Assembly (NCBI GenBank): GCA_943914515.1
Contig: CALUCI010000001.1
Span: forward strand, 38,235 to 102,234
Origin: an uncultured Pseudomonas sp.
GTDB taxonomy: Bacteria; Pseudomonadota; Gammaproteobacteria; Pseudomonadales; Pseudomonadaceae
Reading direction: 5' to 3'
DNA length: 64,000 nucleotides
The translations under genes and the position numbers were made by a program. Shown piece by piece: positions 44,816-53,633 of this stretch (position 1 is its first letter; each line of letters starts with the position of its first letter). The notes under the pieces were generated by a model, which saw nothing but the letters and a program-made list of their open reading frames with translations, made no database searches and was not told where the DNA came from.

Positions 44816-45420
44816 ACTCGATGGCCACCTTACCTACCCTACCGCCCTTCACCACCCTTGGCCAAAGCTGCCATCCCTACCGATCCGCTTGGCTGCAACC
44901 GGGCTACCGCCTGTCGCTAGGCGACGGCGCGCTGCAGAGTGAGATTAAGGGCAATCCAGGATCAATATGCTCCCGTAACGCCCTTGCTAAAGCGCTTGGG
45001 CGAAGTGCTGCTTATCACGACGTTGGGTTCAGTGCTGCCACACCAATTAAGTATAATGATATTGCACGTAATAGTGCCCCCAAGGGCCGAAAAAATGCTC
45101 TTGCCAGCCATCACTTGCGCTGTTATTTTTGCGCCACGCGTCAGTTTTAATGAAATCAAAACATTCAAAAAACGCGCCCGTAAATTTATCGAAAACATAT
45201 ATTAATAGCCTGTTTTGCTTGTGCTAGAGCATAACCAAGGTCCGCCACTGCTAGCCGATAAATAATGATTGGGCGGCGTAGTTGCAACTTTACGATGGCG
45301 AGATGTTAGGTGCATTCTGTTTTCCGGCTTTTAATAATCTCGACGCAAAGCAGAAACATTTAAATCGGCATGCATAAACATTTTTCGCCATCCATGCGCT
45401 TGTAGTTATTGAGCCCAAAC
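44816..45420. other. Intergenic region before the recombinase trio
   Basis: About 600 bases, AT-rich in the second half (45030-45420) and without a supported gene; frames of 80-200 codons here lack family resemblance and ribosome sites. It likely carries the promoter for the three recombinase genes and possibly a recombinase site, but no clear repeat was seen. Confidence 0.4.
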
Positions 45421-46860
45421 ATGACAATTGTTCAATCAGTAGCCAAGGTTGTTGTTGATGACTCTGGAGTCCAGAGTGAAATTCCTGTTCTTTTAACCGA
45501 GCAAGGGCCAGTTTCGATATTGATAGATTATCTTCTGGACAACCAGCACTTAAGTCCTAGCTGGCAAAGACTAGTAGCTCAAGTTACAAAGTTGCTATTG
45601 GAATACATTGAGGCTAACTCCCACCACTTTTCCGAGCCGCGCAATCTCTTCCAGGCTTTTGCTTCGTGTCTCTATACGGGGACCATCGACGGTAATGGGC
45701 TGGACCCATCTGGACTAGGATGGGTCCCTGCAAGTCGTAATACAGGCAACAGGTTTGTCTCTGTACTTAAGGGCTTAACCAACTACGTCTCTGCTCGATA
45801 CCAAAAACCAAATATGAACCCTCTGACGAAGGCGAGCACACATGATCAGCGGCTTAACTACGCGGCTTGGCATCGACGTAATAGCAATGATTTCCTAGGT
45901 CACATAAAAAGTAAGACGCTCGCTGATAGTGTCTCGACGGCTCGTAATATCCGCACACGAAGCAAGCTCAGCAAGGTCGATGATGATTCAGTTGCGTTTC
46001 CCGAAAAACTTTTCAACACGATGTGTATGGATGGGTTTGGAGGAGCTTTAGATCCCAGGTGCGCAGTGCGGGATCAGTTAATACTAATCATGATGCACGG
46101 TGCAGGGTTACGTGAAAGCGACACTTTACATCTATGGATAGCGGATGTTGCAGCGCACCCGCTGATCGAAGGCGGCGCCATGGTTCGTGTCTATCATCCC
46201 GAGGAAGGAAAAGCACCAGATAACTGGAGAGGCCGCAAAGGCACAACGACACGTGCAGCTTACTTAAGGGAGAAATACGCGCTAATGGCCCGAAACCTTC
46301 GCCAAGGCTCCAAACGTGTAGGGTGGAAAACTCGATTGGTGGACCACCCTGATAATTACATCCAATTGCACTGGTTCCCTCCACGTTTCAGCGTACTCTT
46401 CATGATGCTCTGGAAAATCCATGTCCGCTATTTAGCCACAGTAGAGCGGCATCATCCTTATGCGTTCGTTTCCTACGACGAGTCAGTGATAGGCCAGCCC
46501 TACACACTTCAAGCATTCAACGGTAACTACAAACGGGCACTAGCGCGAATTGGCGAAACCGCATCTAAGTGCGATGGCCGATCTACTCATGGCCATCGAC
46601 ACGCGTTTGGGCGGCGGTTGAGCAGGGCCGAAGTTCCCCCTCAGATCATCCGCAAGGCGATGCATCACACCTCCTTGGAGTCGCAGAAGAGATACACCGC
46701 ACCAGGTATTGCGGACGTATCTACCGCGCTTACATCCGCTGAGCAAGTGCTGAATGAGCTAACCGATAGCGGCAGAATCATTTCGCCATTCAGCGGTTTG
46801 GATCAAGTCCTGCCAGAGAACACTGCAGCTTTGGATCCTTGGAGAGTTAGGACATTTTGA
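45421..46860 (+). CDS. gmtY: Gamma-mobile-trio recombinase GmtY
   Basis: 479 residues (483 if a TTG at 45409 is used; ATG at 45421 preferred). Tyrosine recombinase with catalytic Arg231 ('HGAGLRESDTLHLW'), His390-x-x-Arg393 ('STHGHRHAFGRRL'), His415/416 and Tyr425 ('MHHTSLESQKRYTAPG'). It overlaps the next gene by four bases and forms a trio with a larger recombinase and a small protein. This size pattern and order is what I remember for GmtY-GmtZ-GmtX of gamma-proteobacterial defence islands and parallels TnpA-TnpB-TnpC of Tn554. It is the right-end transposition machinery. Confidence 0.8.
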   Translation: MTIVQSVAKVVVDDSGVQSEIPVLLTEQGPVSILIDYLLDNQHLSPSWQRLVAQVTKLLLEYIEANSHHFSEPRNLFQAFASCLYTGTIDGNGLDPSGLGWVPASRNTGNRFVSVLKGLTNYVSARYQKPNMNPLTKASTHDQRLNYAAWHRRNSNDFLGHIKSKTLADSVSTARNIRTRSKLSKVDDDSVAFPEKLFNTMCMDGFGGALDPRCAVRDQLILIMMHGAGLRESDTLHLWIADVAAHPLIEGGAMVRVYHPEEGKAPDNWRGRKGTTTRAAYLREKYALMARNLRQGSKRVGWKTRLVDHPDNYIQLHWFPPRFSVLFMMLWKIHVRYLATVERHHPYAFVSYDESVIGQPYTLQAFNGNYKRALARIGETASKCDGRSTHGHRHAFGRRLSRAEVPPQIIRKAMHHTSLESQKRYTAPGIADVSTALTSAEQVLNELTDSGRIISPFSGLDQVLPENTAALDPWRVRTF

Positions 46861-49448
46861 ACAAGATAATTCGGCGCGGCTCGCGAAACGGTCGCTCTTC
46901 AGACATGAACTTTTACTGGATTGTGCAAGAGCGAGGCGAAGCTTGGGAACGCTGGCGCCAGTTCCTGTCCGGCTGGATAGCTACGCAGACAGGCTCCGTT
47001 GGCGTGAAAATCAACGCGATGAACTGGTTCATCGCTCATTACTTACCGTCGGTGCCAGGTGGGGCCAGTCCAGACGTTTTCTTCCAGCTCGCAGAAAGAA
47101 GCTTGCTACCGGAGTTGAGGCCACTCTTGGAAGCATCCATGAACGCCGCGAGCGCTGTAAAAAACCAGAACTGGATTGTGGATCTGCTCGACTGGATCAT
47201 TACGCACAGCTACAGCGAGCCAAATGACCACGGCGCCCCTATGGCAGTAGTCAAGAACCCGTTTACCAAAGGAAAACAAAAGACGGTAAACACCGAGACC
47301 GTGCATAACCCCATGCCATACGCATACATCCGGGAACTTCGCATAATTCTGTGCCCACAGCCCAAGGGTACATTCCGTGACTGGGAGTGGGCTCAAATTC
47401 AGTCCGGACAAGTGCGTTCCGATTTTGGAGATTGGTTTCAGGTGGATAAGACGGTCATCGACCGAGATGATCCGGATTGCGTCTGGAGGTACAAAAATGA
47501 TCGCTACGAAATCTGGTCGCCAGTTAGGTCTGTGGCGCTTCATGTAAAGCTTCACTTGCCGCTTCGTACCTATCAGGTACGTTTCCTGGATTCTGGTGAA
47601 GCCGATACTTGGCGGTACGAGGGGGGGAAATGGGTTCCAAACAATCGATACGAATTCTCTCTAGGGCGTGAGGGGAACCCGTGGAAGCGAGGGGTATTTC
47701 GCCGTATCTACGATCAGAATATCGGTGAAATAATGACCGGTCTCTATATCAGCACTAACAAAACAGCAGACCAGAACAAGGAGTCCCTAGAGCGCGGCTA
47801 CACGATTCCGTGGCAGAACGAGGATATCTTGTATTGGCTGGAGAGATTGAGAAACTGGCAGGAAAAATACAACCCTATCAAAGGCCCCACGCCGTGTACC
47901 GAGCTGGCCGAGAGGCACTTTGGTAGCGTCAAAACCATTGAGCAGAAGAAAGACATGGGCTCGATCTGCTTCCTCTTCCGCGACCCCACAGCGGTTTTAG
48001 GAGAACGTGACAAACCTATGGCAGGCAACTCACTGCTCAACCTGTGGTATCGATTGCTTTCCACGCTAGAGGATCAGGTTGCAGCGCGCGGTCAGACCCT
48101 GTCAGACGGATCTAGGTTGCGGTTTGTTGAGACGCCAGATCCCAAATCGAACTCGCTACCGTTCAAAACGGATTTTCCGCTCCACAGCCTCCGTGTCTCG
48201 CTTTTGACGTGCTATGCCATGGAGGGGCGTGTCCCGATTCAAGTGTTATCCAAGCTGATTGCTGGTCATTCTAGGATAATCATGACGTTGTATTACACCA
48301 AGCCGCCCCCCGCAATGGTGTCTCAGGTAATGGACGTTGCCAGCCGGAACATCAGTGCGGCCGAAGAAGAAAACCTGAAGGTTTTCCTCCGGGACGCTGA
48401 TATTCGTCAAATCCACGCCAAAACAGCGTTCATTGATAGCGGCGCAATCGACATTGCTTTAGCCAATCGCAACGCAATTGGCTGGGAGCAGCGTCACATA
48501 GGTTTGTGCCTTGTCGGCGGAAACAGCGCTCAATCTGACGAAATGAGCAATATTGGTGGGTGCTGGAATGGCGGGGAAATTATCGCTCGAACCAACAGAG
48601 GCAACATCTATGGCCCAGTACCACATGGCCTAGAAAACTGCCCCCGCTGTCGTTGGTTCATCACCGATGCACGCTATCTACCCGCGCTTGTAGCTCATCT
48701 AAACATGCTGAGTTATCGAGCCTCGCAAGTCTCATCGCTTGCCGTTGAAATCGAGCAAGAGCGCGATGAGCTGCTCAATGGAATGTACTTTGCTGAGCAG
48801 GAGAAACGCCCCTTCTTACTGCAAGCGGAGCTCCAAAAGGCTGAGAGGCGCTATGAGAGGCAGATCAAAGAGGCTGATGAGTACGCAAAAGACTTGGTTT
48901 CTTGCTTCCAGATCATCAGCAAGATTGTCGCAATCGAAGAGGATCGGAACACGAATGATTCAGCCATGAAGCTCGTAGCCTTAGGTTCTCTTGAGGACAT
49001 CCATCAGCCCATCTCATTCATCGAAACCAGTAGTGAGCTATGGCAGATCTCCCAGCTGTGCGAGAACGCTGAAGTTTACGCTGATTTGACTGATGAGCTG
49101 AGGGCCACGCCGGCCATCGAGAAGCGTTCCCGTGCTCTGAATCGCCTCCTGATGAAGGGAGGCTACGCTCCTATTCTGATGGGTATGGATGATCGTCTTC
49201 AGCTCATTGCTGGGAACGCGATGATGAGATCTATGGCTTTGACGCTGTCTCCTAAAAACCAATTAGAAGGATTCCGCGAGGTTTCCAGCCTGCTTGAGGC
49301 CGGGGAAGGTCTCGAGCTTCTACCAGTCGCCATGGAGCAACTGGAGCGCGTTATCAAACAGCCGATAGCAAAGCTATCCGATCTGATCACAACCACCTCA
49401 AAACAAGTACGGAAGGCCATCCGTGATCGACCTGCACCTCATCTTTGA
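46857..49448 (+). CDS. gmtZ: Gamma-mobile-trio integrase GmtZ
   Basis: 863 residues from a TTG overlapping the gmtY stop (TTGA), with GTTAGGA upstream; an internal ATG at 46905 is the alternative. The recombinase core is near the middle: His443-x-x-Arg446 ('HSLRVSLLTCYAMEG'), His471 ('IAGHSRIIM') and Tyr479 or Tyr480 ('TLYYTK'). The C-terminal third has cysteine-rich elements ('GLENCPRCRWF') and helical coil ('SSLAVEIEQERDELLNGMYF'). The stop lies 26 bases inside the next gene. Long recombinase of a trio, with the same role as Tn554 TnpB by analogy. Confidence 0.8.
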   Translation: MNKIIRRGSRNGRSSDMNFYWIVQERGEAWERWRQFLSGWIATQTGSVGVKINAMNWFIAHYLPSVPGGASPDVFFQLAERSLLPELRPLLEASMNAASAVKNQNWIVDLLDWIITHSYSEPNDHGAPMAVVKNPFTKGKQKTVNTETVHNPMPYAYIRELRIILCPQPKGTFRDWEWAQIQSGQVRSDFGDWFQVDKTVIDRDDPDCVWRYKNDRYEIWSPVRSVALHVKLHLPLRTYQVRFLDSGEADTWRYEGGKWVPNNRYEFSLGREGNPWKRGVFRRIYDQNIGEIMTGLYISTNKTADQNKESLERGYTIPWQNEDILYWLERLRNWQEKYNPIKGPTPCTELAERHFGSVKTIEQKKDMGSICFLFRDPTAVLGERDKPMAGNSLLNLWYRLLSTLEDQVAARGQTLSDGSRLRFVETPDPKSNSLPFKTDFPLHSLRVSLLTCYAMEGRVPIQVLSKLIAGHSRIIMTLYYTKPPPAMVSQVMDVASRNISAAEEENLKVFLRDADIRQIHAKTAFIDSGAIDIALANRNAIGWEQRHIGLCLVGGNSAQSDEMSNIGGCWNGGEIIARTNRGNIYGPVPHGLENCPRCRWFITDARYLPALVAHLNMLSYRASQVSSLAVEIEQERDELLNGMYFAEQEKRPFLLQAELQKAERRYERQIKEADEYAKDLVSCFQIISKIVAIEEDRNTNDSAMKLVALGSLEDIHQPISFIETSSELWQISQLCENAEVYADLTDELRATPAIEKRSRALNRLLMKGGYAPILMGMDDRLQLIAGNAMMRSMALTLSPKNQLEGFREVSSLLEAGEGLELLPVAMEQLERVIKQPIAKLSDLITTTSKQVRKAIRDRPAPHL

Positions 49449-50082
49449 AGAACTCGTGGGTCAAGCCACCAAGCAGCAAGCCAAATCCCTCACTGTGCTA
49501 CGAGGCGTCTTGGATGCACATCAGAAAACGGGAAGTCGCAATTTCTCGATTGCCATGATTGCGAAGCTTTCGGTTGCGGCAGGGGGGCCATCTGCCTCAA
49601 CCATTCGCAATACTGGAGGGTTCCGCTTTCGGCAGTTGATTGATGCCTGGGCGGCAAGTGTGGGTACTGATAGGAAACTGCCCGCGAAGTCCAAAGAGCA
49701 GGGCGTACCAAGCGACAACGAGCTGCTACGCCGTATCGAAGATCCAGCCCTGCGCGCTGTATTTACGCAGGTTTTAGCCGAGCGCCGTCGCTATCTGGCC
49801 GAACTCAACCTGCTGAAGTCTCAGAAGGACATCGTTATCGATCGACGTCCAAACGTGGTTGAGATGTCCAAAGAACGCGAGTCAGTTCAGTTGCTGCCAT
49901 CACTCATCGGCGTTCTGAGCGACATGGAGGTTACAGCTCTGAGAGCCGCGGTTTCGGAAGAGTTCTTTAAGAGGCAAGGCTGGATAGTGAATAGTGCAGG
50001 ACAGGTCAAAGGAGATTCAGGTGAGATCTACAGGCATGGCTATGTGCCAGCGATCAGGAAAATCCTCAAGGAAATCAACTGA
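49423..50082 (+). CDS. gmtX: Gamma-mobile-trio protein GmtX
   Basis: 219 residues, GTG start. The opening 'DLHLIFEELVGQATKQQAKSL' and 'SRNFSIAMIAKLSVAAGGPS' then 'ASTIRNTGGFRFRQLIDAWA' match GmtX as I remember it, a probable DNA-binding accessory protein resembling TnpC of Tn554 in place and size. It starts inside gmtZ (26-base overlap). It is the last gene before the right-end repeats. Confidence 0.8.
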   Translation: MIDLHLIFEELVGQATKQQAKSLTVLRGVLDAHQKTGSRNFSIAMIAKLSVAAGGPSASTIRNTGGFRFRQLIDAWAASVGTDRKLPAKSKEQGVPSDNELLRRIEDPALRAVFTQVLAERRRYLAELNLLKSQKDIVIDRRPNVVEMSKERESVQLLPSLIGVLSDMEVTALRAAVSEEFFKRQGWIVNSAGQVKGDSGEIYRHGYVPAIRKILKEIN

Positions 50083-50097
50083 TCCGGGGGCATGACC

Positions 50098-50182
50098 CTT
50101 AGTACAGCCTCTTAGTATATGTACTAACCTTCCCTCGCGGCTGCAGGCCCTACGATGACTGGCCCATGATCATCTTAGTACA
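50098..50182. repeat. Right-end array of CTTAGTAC motifs
   Basis: CTTAGTACA at 50098-50106 and 50174-50182 (direct), CTTAGTAT at 50111-50118 and an inverted TGTACTAA at 50120-50127. The last two form the palindrome TTAGTA-TATG-TACTAA (50112-50127). They start 16 bases after gmtX ends. The left edge has one inverted copy. Likely recombinase-binding ends of the island. Confidence 0.55.
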
Positions 50183-50284
50183 CAAGCTGATCTTATCTCT
50201 GACTATTTTGTTGAGTTATATAAGGCGGAAGGAAATTCAACCCGTTAAACTCAATGGCCTTACCGCTCTCATCACCCATCAAAC

Positions 50285-50950
50285 ATGCCCCTTATCCAAC
50301 TGATCCGCCATGCAGAAAGCGCCGCCAATGCAGGTCTTGCAACCGCTAGTCCGGACTCCATCCCCCTAACGGCAACAGGACAACGCCAGGCTCTAACCCT
50401 GGCCAATTCCTTCCGACAAGCTCCCACTCTGATCGTCTGCTCACCTTACGACCGCGCCCGTCTCACCGCCCTTGCCACGGCCGAACGCTTCCCGGCTACC
50501 CCCGTCGAAACCTGGCCCGTGCAGGAGTTCACCTACCTGAGCCCGCAGCGCTTCAACCACAGCACCCAGGCCCAACGCAAACCCCATGCGGATGCCTATT
50601 GGGCGCAAGGTGGCGCTGCCGCCATCGACGGTCCGGGTGCCGAGTCCTTCGCGCAGTTGCTGGATCGAGCGCGCGCCCTGCTCCACCGCCTGGCTGCGCA
50701 GGACACAGACGTGCTGGTCTTCAGCCACGGCCAGTTCATCCGCGCGGTGGCCTGGTTGATCCTCCACGACGCAGACGCGGCAACCCCCGCGCGCATGCGT
50801 GAGTTTCGCGCAAGGGACGCAGGCTCGCCGCTGGGCAATTGCTGGAGTTATCGGATTGAACGCGAGGTGGGCGGCTGGAAGGTCCGCGATCTGATCGATG
50901 CAGAAGGACGCCCTGCACCGCCGGATGATTTCTGCACCCGGCGGCAGTGA
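50285..50950 (+). CDS. Histidine phosphatase family protein
   Basis: 221 residues of the phosphoglycerate-mutase-like superfamily. The catalytic RHAE motif is at the N-terminus ('LIRHAESAANAG', phospho-accepting His9) and the second His lies in 'VFSHGQFIRAV'. The RHG of true mutases is RHA here, so a small-molecule phosphatase is more likely. It is GC-rich and looks native, so it marks the chromosome resuming right of the island. Convergent with the DUF4142 gene. Confidence 0.88.
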   Translation: MPLIQLIRHAESAANAGLATASPDSIPLTATGQRQALTLANSFRQAPTLIVCSPYDRARLTALATAERFPATPVETWPVQEFTYLSPQRFNHSTQAQRKPHADAYWAQGGAAAIDGPGAESFAQLLDRARALLHRLAAQDTDVLVFSHGQFIRAVAWLILHDADAATPARMREFRARDAGSPLGNCWSYRIEREVGGWKVRDLIDAEGRPAPPDDFCTRRQ

Positions 50951-50954
50951 ACAT

Positions 50955-50978
50955 GCCGGAGACCTGGCAGTCTCCGGC
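50955..50978. terminator. Perfect 9-bp hairpin between convergent genes
   Basis: GCCGGAGAC (50955-50963) and GTCTCCGGC (50970-50978) with loop CTGGCA. It sits between the phosphatase stop and the DUF4142 stop, so it can serve both transcripts. No T tract; likely a bidirectional terminator. Confidence 0.6.
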
Positions 50979-50986
50979 GTCAGTTC

Positions 50987-51595
50987 TCAGGGCTTGGTTT
51001 CAGCATGATCCTTCGGTGTCACTGGGACGCCATTGGGGCCAGGCACTACCGGGTCGGTGGCATCACGGGTGGTGGCGTGCGGGTCGACCGAGCTTCCGCC
51101 GTGGGCCGCAGCCAGTTCCCTGGCTTTCTGCAGGTGGGTTTTCAGGGTCGGCAAGGTTTGTTCTGCGAAGGTACGCAGCTCGCTGTCCTTGCCGTCCTTG
51201 GCGTAGTCGGTGAACAGCTTGATGGTCGCTTCGTGCGCGTTGACCTGGTTGTTGGCGTATGCCTGATCGAAGGACTTGGCACCGCGCAGTTCAAGAATCA
51301 TCGCCTTGGCCTTGTCCATCAGGTCGGCATCGCTGGACACCTCCAGCTTTTTGCTGGCCGCCAGCGCCTTGAGTTTCTCGTTGGCCTGGCCGTGGTCCTT
51401 GAGCATCATCGCGGCGAAGGCTTTTACGTCGGCAGCCGTGCCCTTCTCTTCGGCCAGCTTGGCCGCTTCCACTTCCGCGATGCCTTTGGCCGATGCGTCT
51501 TCGACAAAGTCGTCGGCATCCTGCGCCGCATGCACGGCTCCGGCCAGGGTGAATGCCAGGGCGAATCCTGCGCTACGCAACAGTGTGTTCATCAT
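50987..51595 (-). CDS. DUF4142 periplasmic protein
   Basis: 202 residues. Signal peptide ('LLRSAGFALAFTLAGAVHAA') followed by helical DUF4142 sequence ('FVEDASAKGIAEVEAAKLAE', 'AAMMLKDHGQANEKLKALAA', 'FTDYAKDGKDSELRTFAEQT'), a ferritin-like four-helix fold of unknown function, often stress-linked. ATG at 51595 (or 51592) with AGAGGA upstream is chosen; the longer frame has no ribosome site. The C-terminal tail is Pro/Gly-rich. Confidence 0.9.
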   Translation of the reverse strand: MMNTLLRSAGFALAFTLAGAVHAAQDADDFVEDASAKGIAEVEAAKLAEEKGTAADVKAFAAMMLKDHGQANEKLKALAASKKLEVSSDADLMDKAKAMILELRGAKSFDQAYANNQVNAHEATIKLFTDYAKDGKDSELRTFAEQTLPTLKTHLQKARELAAAHGGSSVDPHATTRDATDPVVPGPNGVPVTPKDHAETKP

Positions 51596-51704
51596 TGAAA
51601 TCCTCTTGTCAGTTCCGGTTCTGGTGCCACTACCTGATCTGAGCAAGGGCTGTCGGCAGAGGTTCATCTTTTCTGCCGTGGGCGCCCTCCTCGCTCCCCG
51701 GCAC

Positions 51705-52610
51705 TCAGGGCAGCGGATTGCCGCCGGTTACGCCGAACACCTCACCGGTGATGTAGCTGGACTCCTGTGAAGCCAGCAGCACATACAGCGGCGCGCATTC
51801 GGCGGGTTGTCCCGGGCGTTTCATCGGAACCTGCGAGCCGAAAGTCGGGATTTTTTCCGCTGGCTGGCCGCCGCTGGGCTGCAACACGGTCCAGATCGGC
51901 CCGGGTGCCACCGCATTGACCCGAATGCCGCGCTCGATCACCTGTTTGGCCAGTGCCTTGGTGAAGGCCACGATGGCGGCTTTGGTGGTGGCATAGTCCA
52001 GCAGCGTTGCTGAAGGCTGGTAGGACTGGATCGACGCCGTGTTGATGATGGTCGCCCCGGCCGGCATCAGCGGCACCGCCGCCTGACACAACCAGAACAG
52101 GGCGTAGACGTTGGTTTTCATCGTCGCGTCGAACTGCTCGCTGGTCACCTGCGACAGCTCCTTGCGGGCCACCTGTTTGCCGGCGACGTTGACCAGGATA
52201 TCCAGCCCGCCCAACTGCTCGTGGGCCTTGTCCACCAGTTCCCGGCAGAAGCGCTCGTCCTTGAGGTCGCCTGGCATCGCGATGGCGCGGCGTCCTTCGG
52301 CTTCGATCAGCTTGATCACCTCGCGTGCATCCGCCTGCTCGAGGGGCAGGTAATTGAGGACGATATCGGCACCTTCACGGGCAAAGGCAATCGCCACTGC
52401 GCGGCCGATCCCTGAGTCAGCACCGGTGATCAGGGCATTGCGTCCGGCCAGACGGCCAAAGCCCTTGTAGGTTTCCTCGCCGTGGTCCGGCTCGGGTTTC
52501 ATGCGTGCGTCCAGTCCCGGCGCCTCTTGCCCCTGGGCCGGAAACGGCGGCTGCGGGTACTGGGTCAGCGGATTCTGCATGCTGAACTGATCGTGTTTTT
52601 TGCTGGACAT
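51705..52610 (-). CDS. SDR-family oxidoreductase, YghA-like
   Basis: 301 residues. Cofactor motif TGADSGIG in '[17 protein letters not shown]', Asn of 'ILVNVAGKQ', and active-site Tyr/Lys in '[13 protein letters not shown]'. The extended N-terminal tail ('[20 protein letters not shown]') is typical of the YghA/general stress SDR subgroup that oxidises or reduces unknown alcohols or aldehydes. It is preceded by the dehydratase terminator and so is transcribed separately. Confidence 0.93.
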   Translation of the reverse strand: MSSKKHDQFSMQNPLTQYPQPPFPAQGQEAPGLDARMKPEPDHGEETYKGFGRLAGRNALITGADSGIGRAVAIAFAREGADIVLNYLPLEQADAREVIKLIEAEGRRAIAMPGDLKDERFCRELVDKAHEQLGGLDILVNVAGKQVARKELSQVTSEQFDATMKTNVYALFWLCQAAVPLMPAGATIINTASIQSYQPSATLLDYATTKAAIVAFTKALAKQVIERGIRVNAVAPGPIWTVLQPSGGQPAEKIPTFGSQVPMKRPGQPAECAPLYVLLASQESSYITGEVFGVTGGNPLP

Positions 52611-52661
52611 CGGCTACCTCCACAGGACGGACACTCAAGCGTGCTTCTGTGAAGTTCGAGG

Positions 52662-52697
52662 CTTACCGGCCGGACAAGGTTTGTCCGGACCGGCAAG
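52662..52697 (-). terminator. Long stem-loop after the dehydratase gene
   Basis: CCGGCCGGACAA (from 52666) pairs with TTGTCCGG and, after a one-base bulge, CCGG (to 52693); further bases (CTT/AAG) extend the stem on both sides. It lies just past the dehydratase stop on the minus strand, so it probably ends that transcript. A T tract is not clear. Confidence 0.5.
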
Positions 52698-52712
52698 AAC
52701 ACCGACCGGCGG

Positions 52713-53633
52713 TTAGCGCAGTGCCTCGCGCCACTGCTGAATCTGCTCATGAGTCGCGGTCACCCCGCCACACACCACCACCAGCACCCGCCGGAATGCA
52801 CGCAGCGCTTCACTCGGAGCGTAGGCCAGCGCCAGGGCGGCGCCGCACGCCGGTTCCACCAGCAGACGGTGGTCGAGCAAAAAGCGTTCGCAGGCATCCA
52901 GCGCGTCGGCGTCGCTGAGCACGTGGCTGATCACCGGGCGCTGCTGGCTCAGTTCGAACGCCTGCTGACAGACCTGTTTGGCGCCCAGCGACGTGGCCAC
53001 CGTGTCGATGCTGTCGAGTGCCACCCACTGTCGTTGCGCCATCGACGCTGCCAGTGAAGCAGCGCCCGTGGTCTCGACGGCAAATACCGGAACATCAGCC
53101 CAGCCATTGCGCGCCAGACCCTCGCAGACTCCCGCCAGCAAACCGCCGCCGCCGACCGCAAGCACCACCGCATCGGGCTTGAAGCCGCTGGCCGCCACTT
53201 CGTCGACCAGGCTGGCATGGCCTTGCCACAACAACGGGTCGTCGAACGGATGAATGAACGCATCGCTATCGCCGACCAGCGACAGTGCCAGTTCATTGGC
53301 CTCATGCCAGACCTTGCCGTGCACGATGACTTCGGCGTTTTCCTGGCGGATCAATTGCCGCGCGCGCTCGGTGCTGCTCTCCGGCACCACCACCGTCACC
53401 GGCAGACCGAGGCAGCGACCGGCATAGGCCACGGCAACCCCGGCGTTGCCACCGGACGACGAAATGAACCGGCGCTTGCCCTGTTTCGCATAGCGCTCGC
53501 AGGCCAGGCCGACACCTCGCAGCTTGAACGAACCAGAGGGCTGCAGCGCGTCGAGCTTGAGCCAGACCTCCTGCCCGCTGGCCAGGCTCAGCGGGCGTGA
53601 CTCCAGCAACGGTGTGTTCAGGTGCAGGCTCAC
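52713..53633 (-). CDS. PLP-dependent serine/threonine dehydratase-like protein
   Basis: 306 residues of the fold-type II PLP family. Schiff-base Lys37 in 'PSGSFKLRGVG', PLP-phosphate loop 'SSSGGNAGVAVAYAG' and glycine loop 'GGGGLLAGV'. This resembles eukaryotic-type L-serine/threonine dehydratases (deaminating to pyruvate or 2-oxobutyrate). The GTG start at 53633 overlaps the PhzF-like gene's stop (GTGA) and is preferred to the longer frame, whose first part is Arg/Gly-rich. Coupled to the PhzF-like gene. Confidence 0.85.
   Translation of the reverse strand: MSLHLNTPLLESRPLSLASGQEVWLKLDALQPSGSFKLRGVGLACERYAKQGKRRFISSSGGNAGVAVAYAGRCLGLPVTVVVPESSTERARQLIRQENAEVIVHGKVWHEANELALSLVGDSDAFIHPFDDPLLWQGHASLVDEVAASGFKPDAVVLAVGGGGLLAGVCEGLARNGWADVPVFAVETTGAASLAASMAQRQWVALDSIDTVATSLGAKQVCQQAFELSQQRPVISHVLSDADALDACERFLLDHRLLVEPACGAALALAYAPSEALRAFRRVLVVVCGGVTATHEQIQQWREALR

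Larger units (their letters stand above)
18118..50182. mobile_element. Gamma-mobile-trio-type genomic island with defence-like cargo
   Basis: Boundaries are drawn at the outermost copies of CTTAGTACA: inverted at 18118-18126 and direct at 50174-50182. Inside are a solitary tyrosine integrase at the left end and the GmtY-GmtZ-GmtX genes at the right end. Between them is cargo dominated by nucleases, ATPases and proteins of unknown function, with lower GC than both flanks. No tRNA or flanking direct repeat longer than a few bases was seen, which fits Tn554-like tyrosine-recombinase transposition rather than tRNA-targeted integration. The exact ends are an inference. Confidence 0.65.

Noticed and set aside
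44503..45150. 215-codon plus-strand frame near the DUF3320 fragment
   Set aside because: Overlaps the DUF3320 frame on the other strand and is Arg/Pro-rich without a domain.
45409..45420. TTG start four codons before the GmtY ATG
   Set aside because: No better ribosome site than for the ATG at 45421; kept as an alternative only.
18000..50300. tRNA target or CRISPR array in the island
   Set aside because: Searched by eye for tRNA T-loop (GGTTCGAATCC-like) sequences and regularly spaced direct repeats; none found. The TTTGGCAC cluster has irregular spacing and mixed orientation, so it is not CRISPR.
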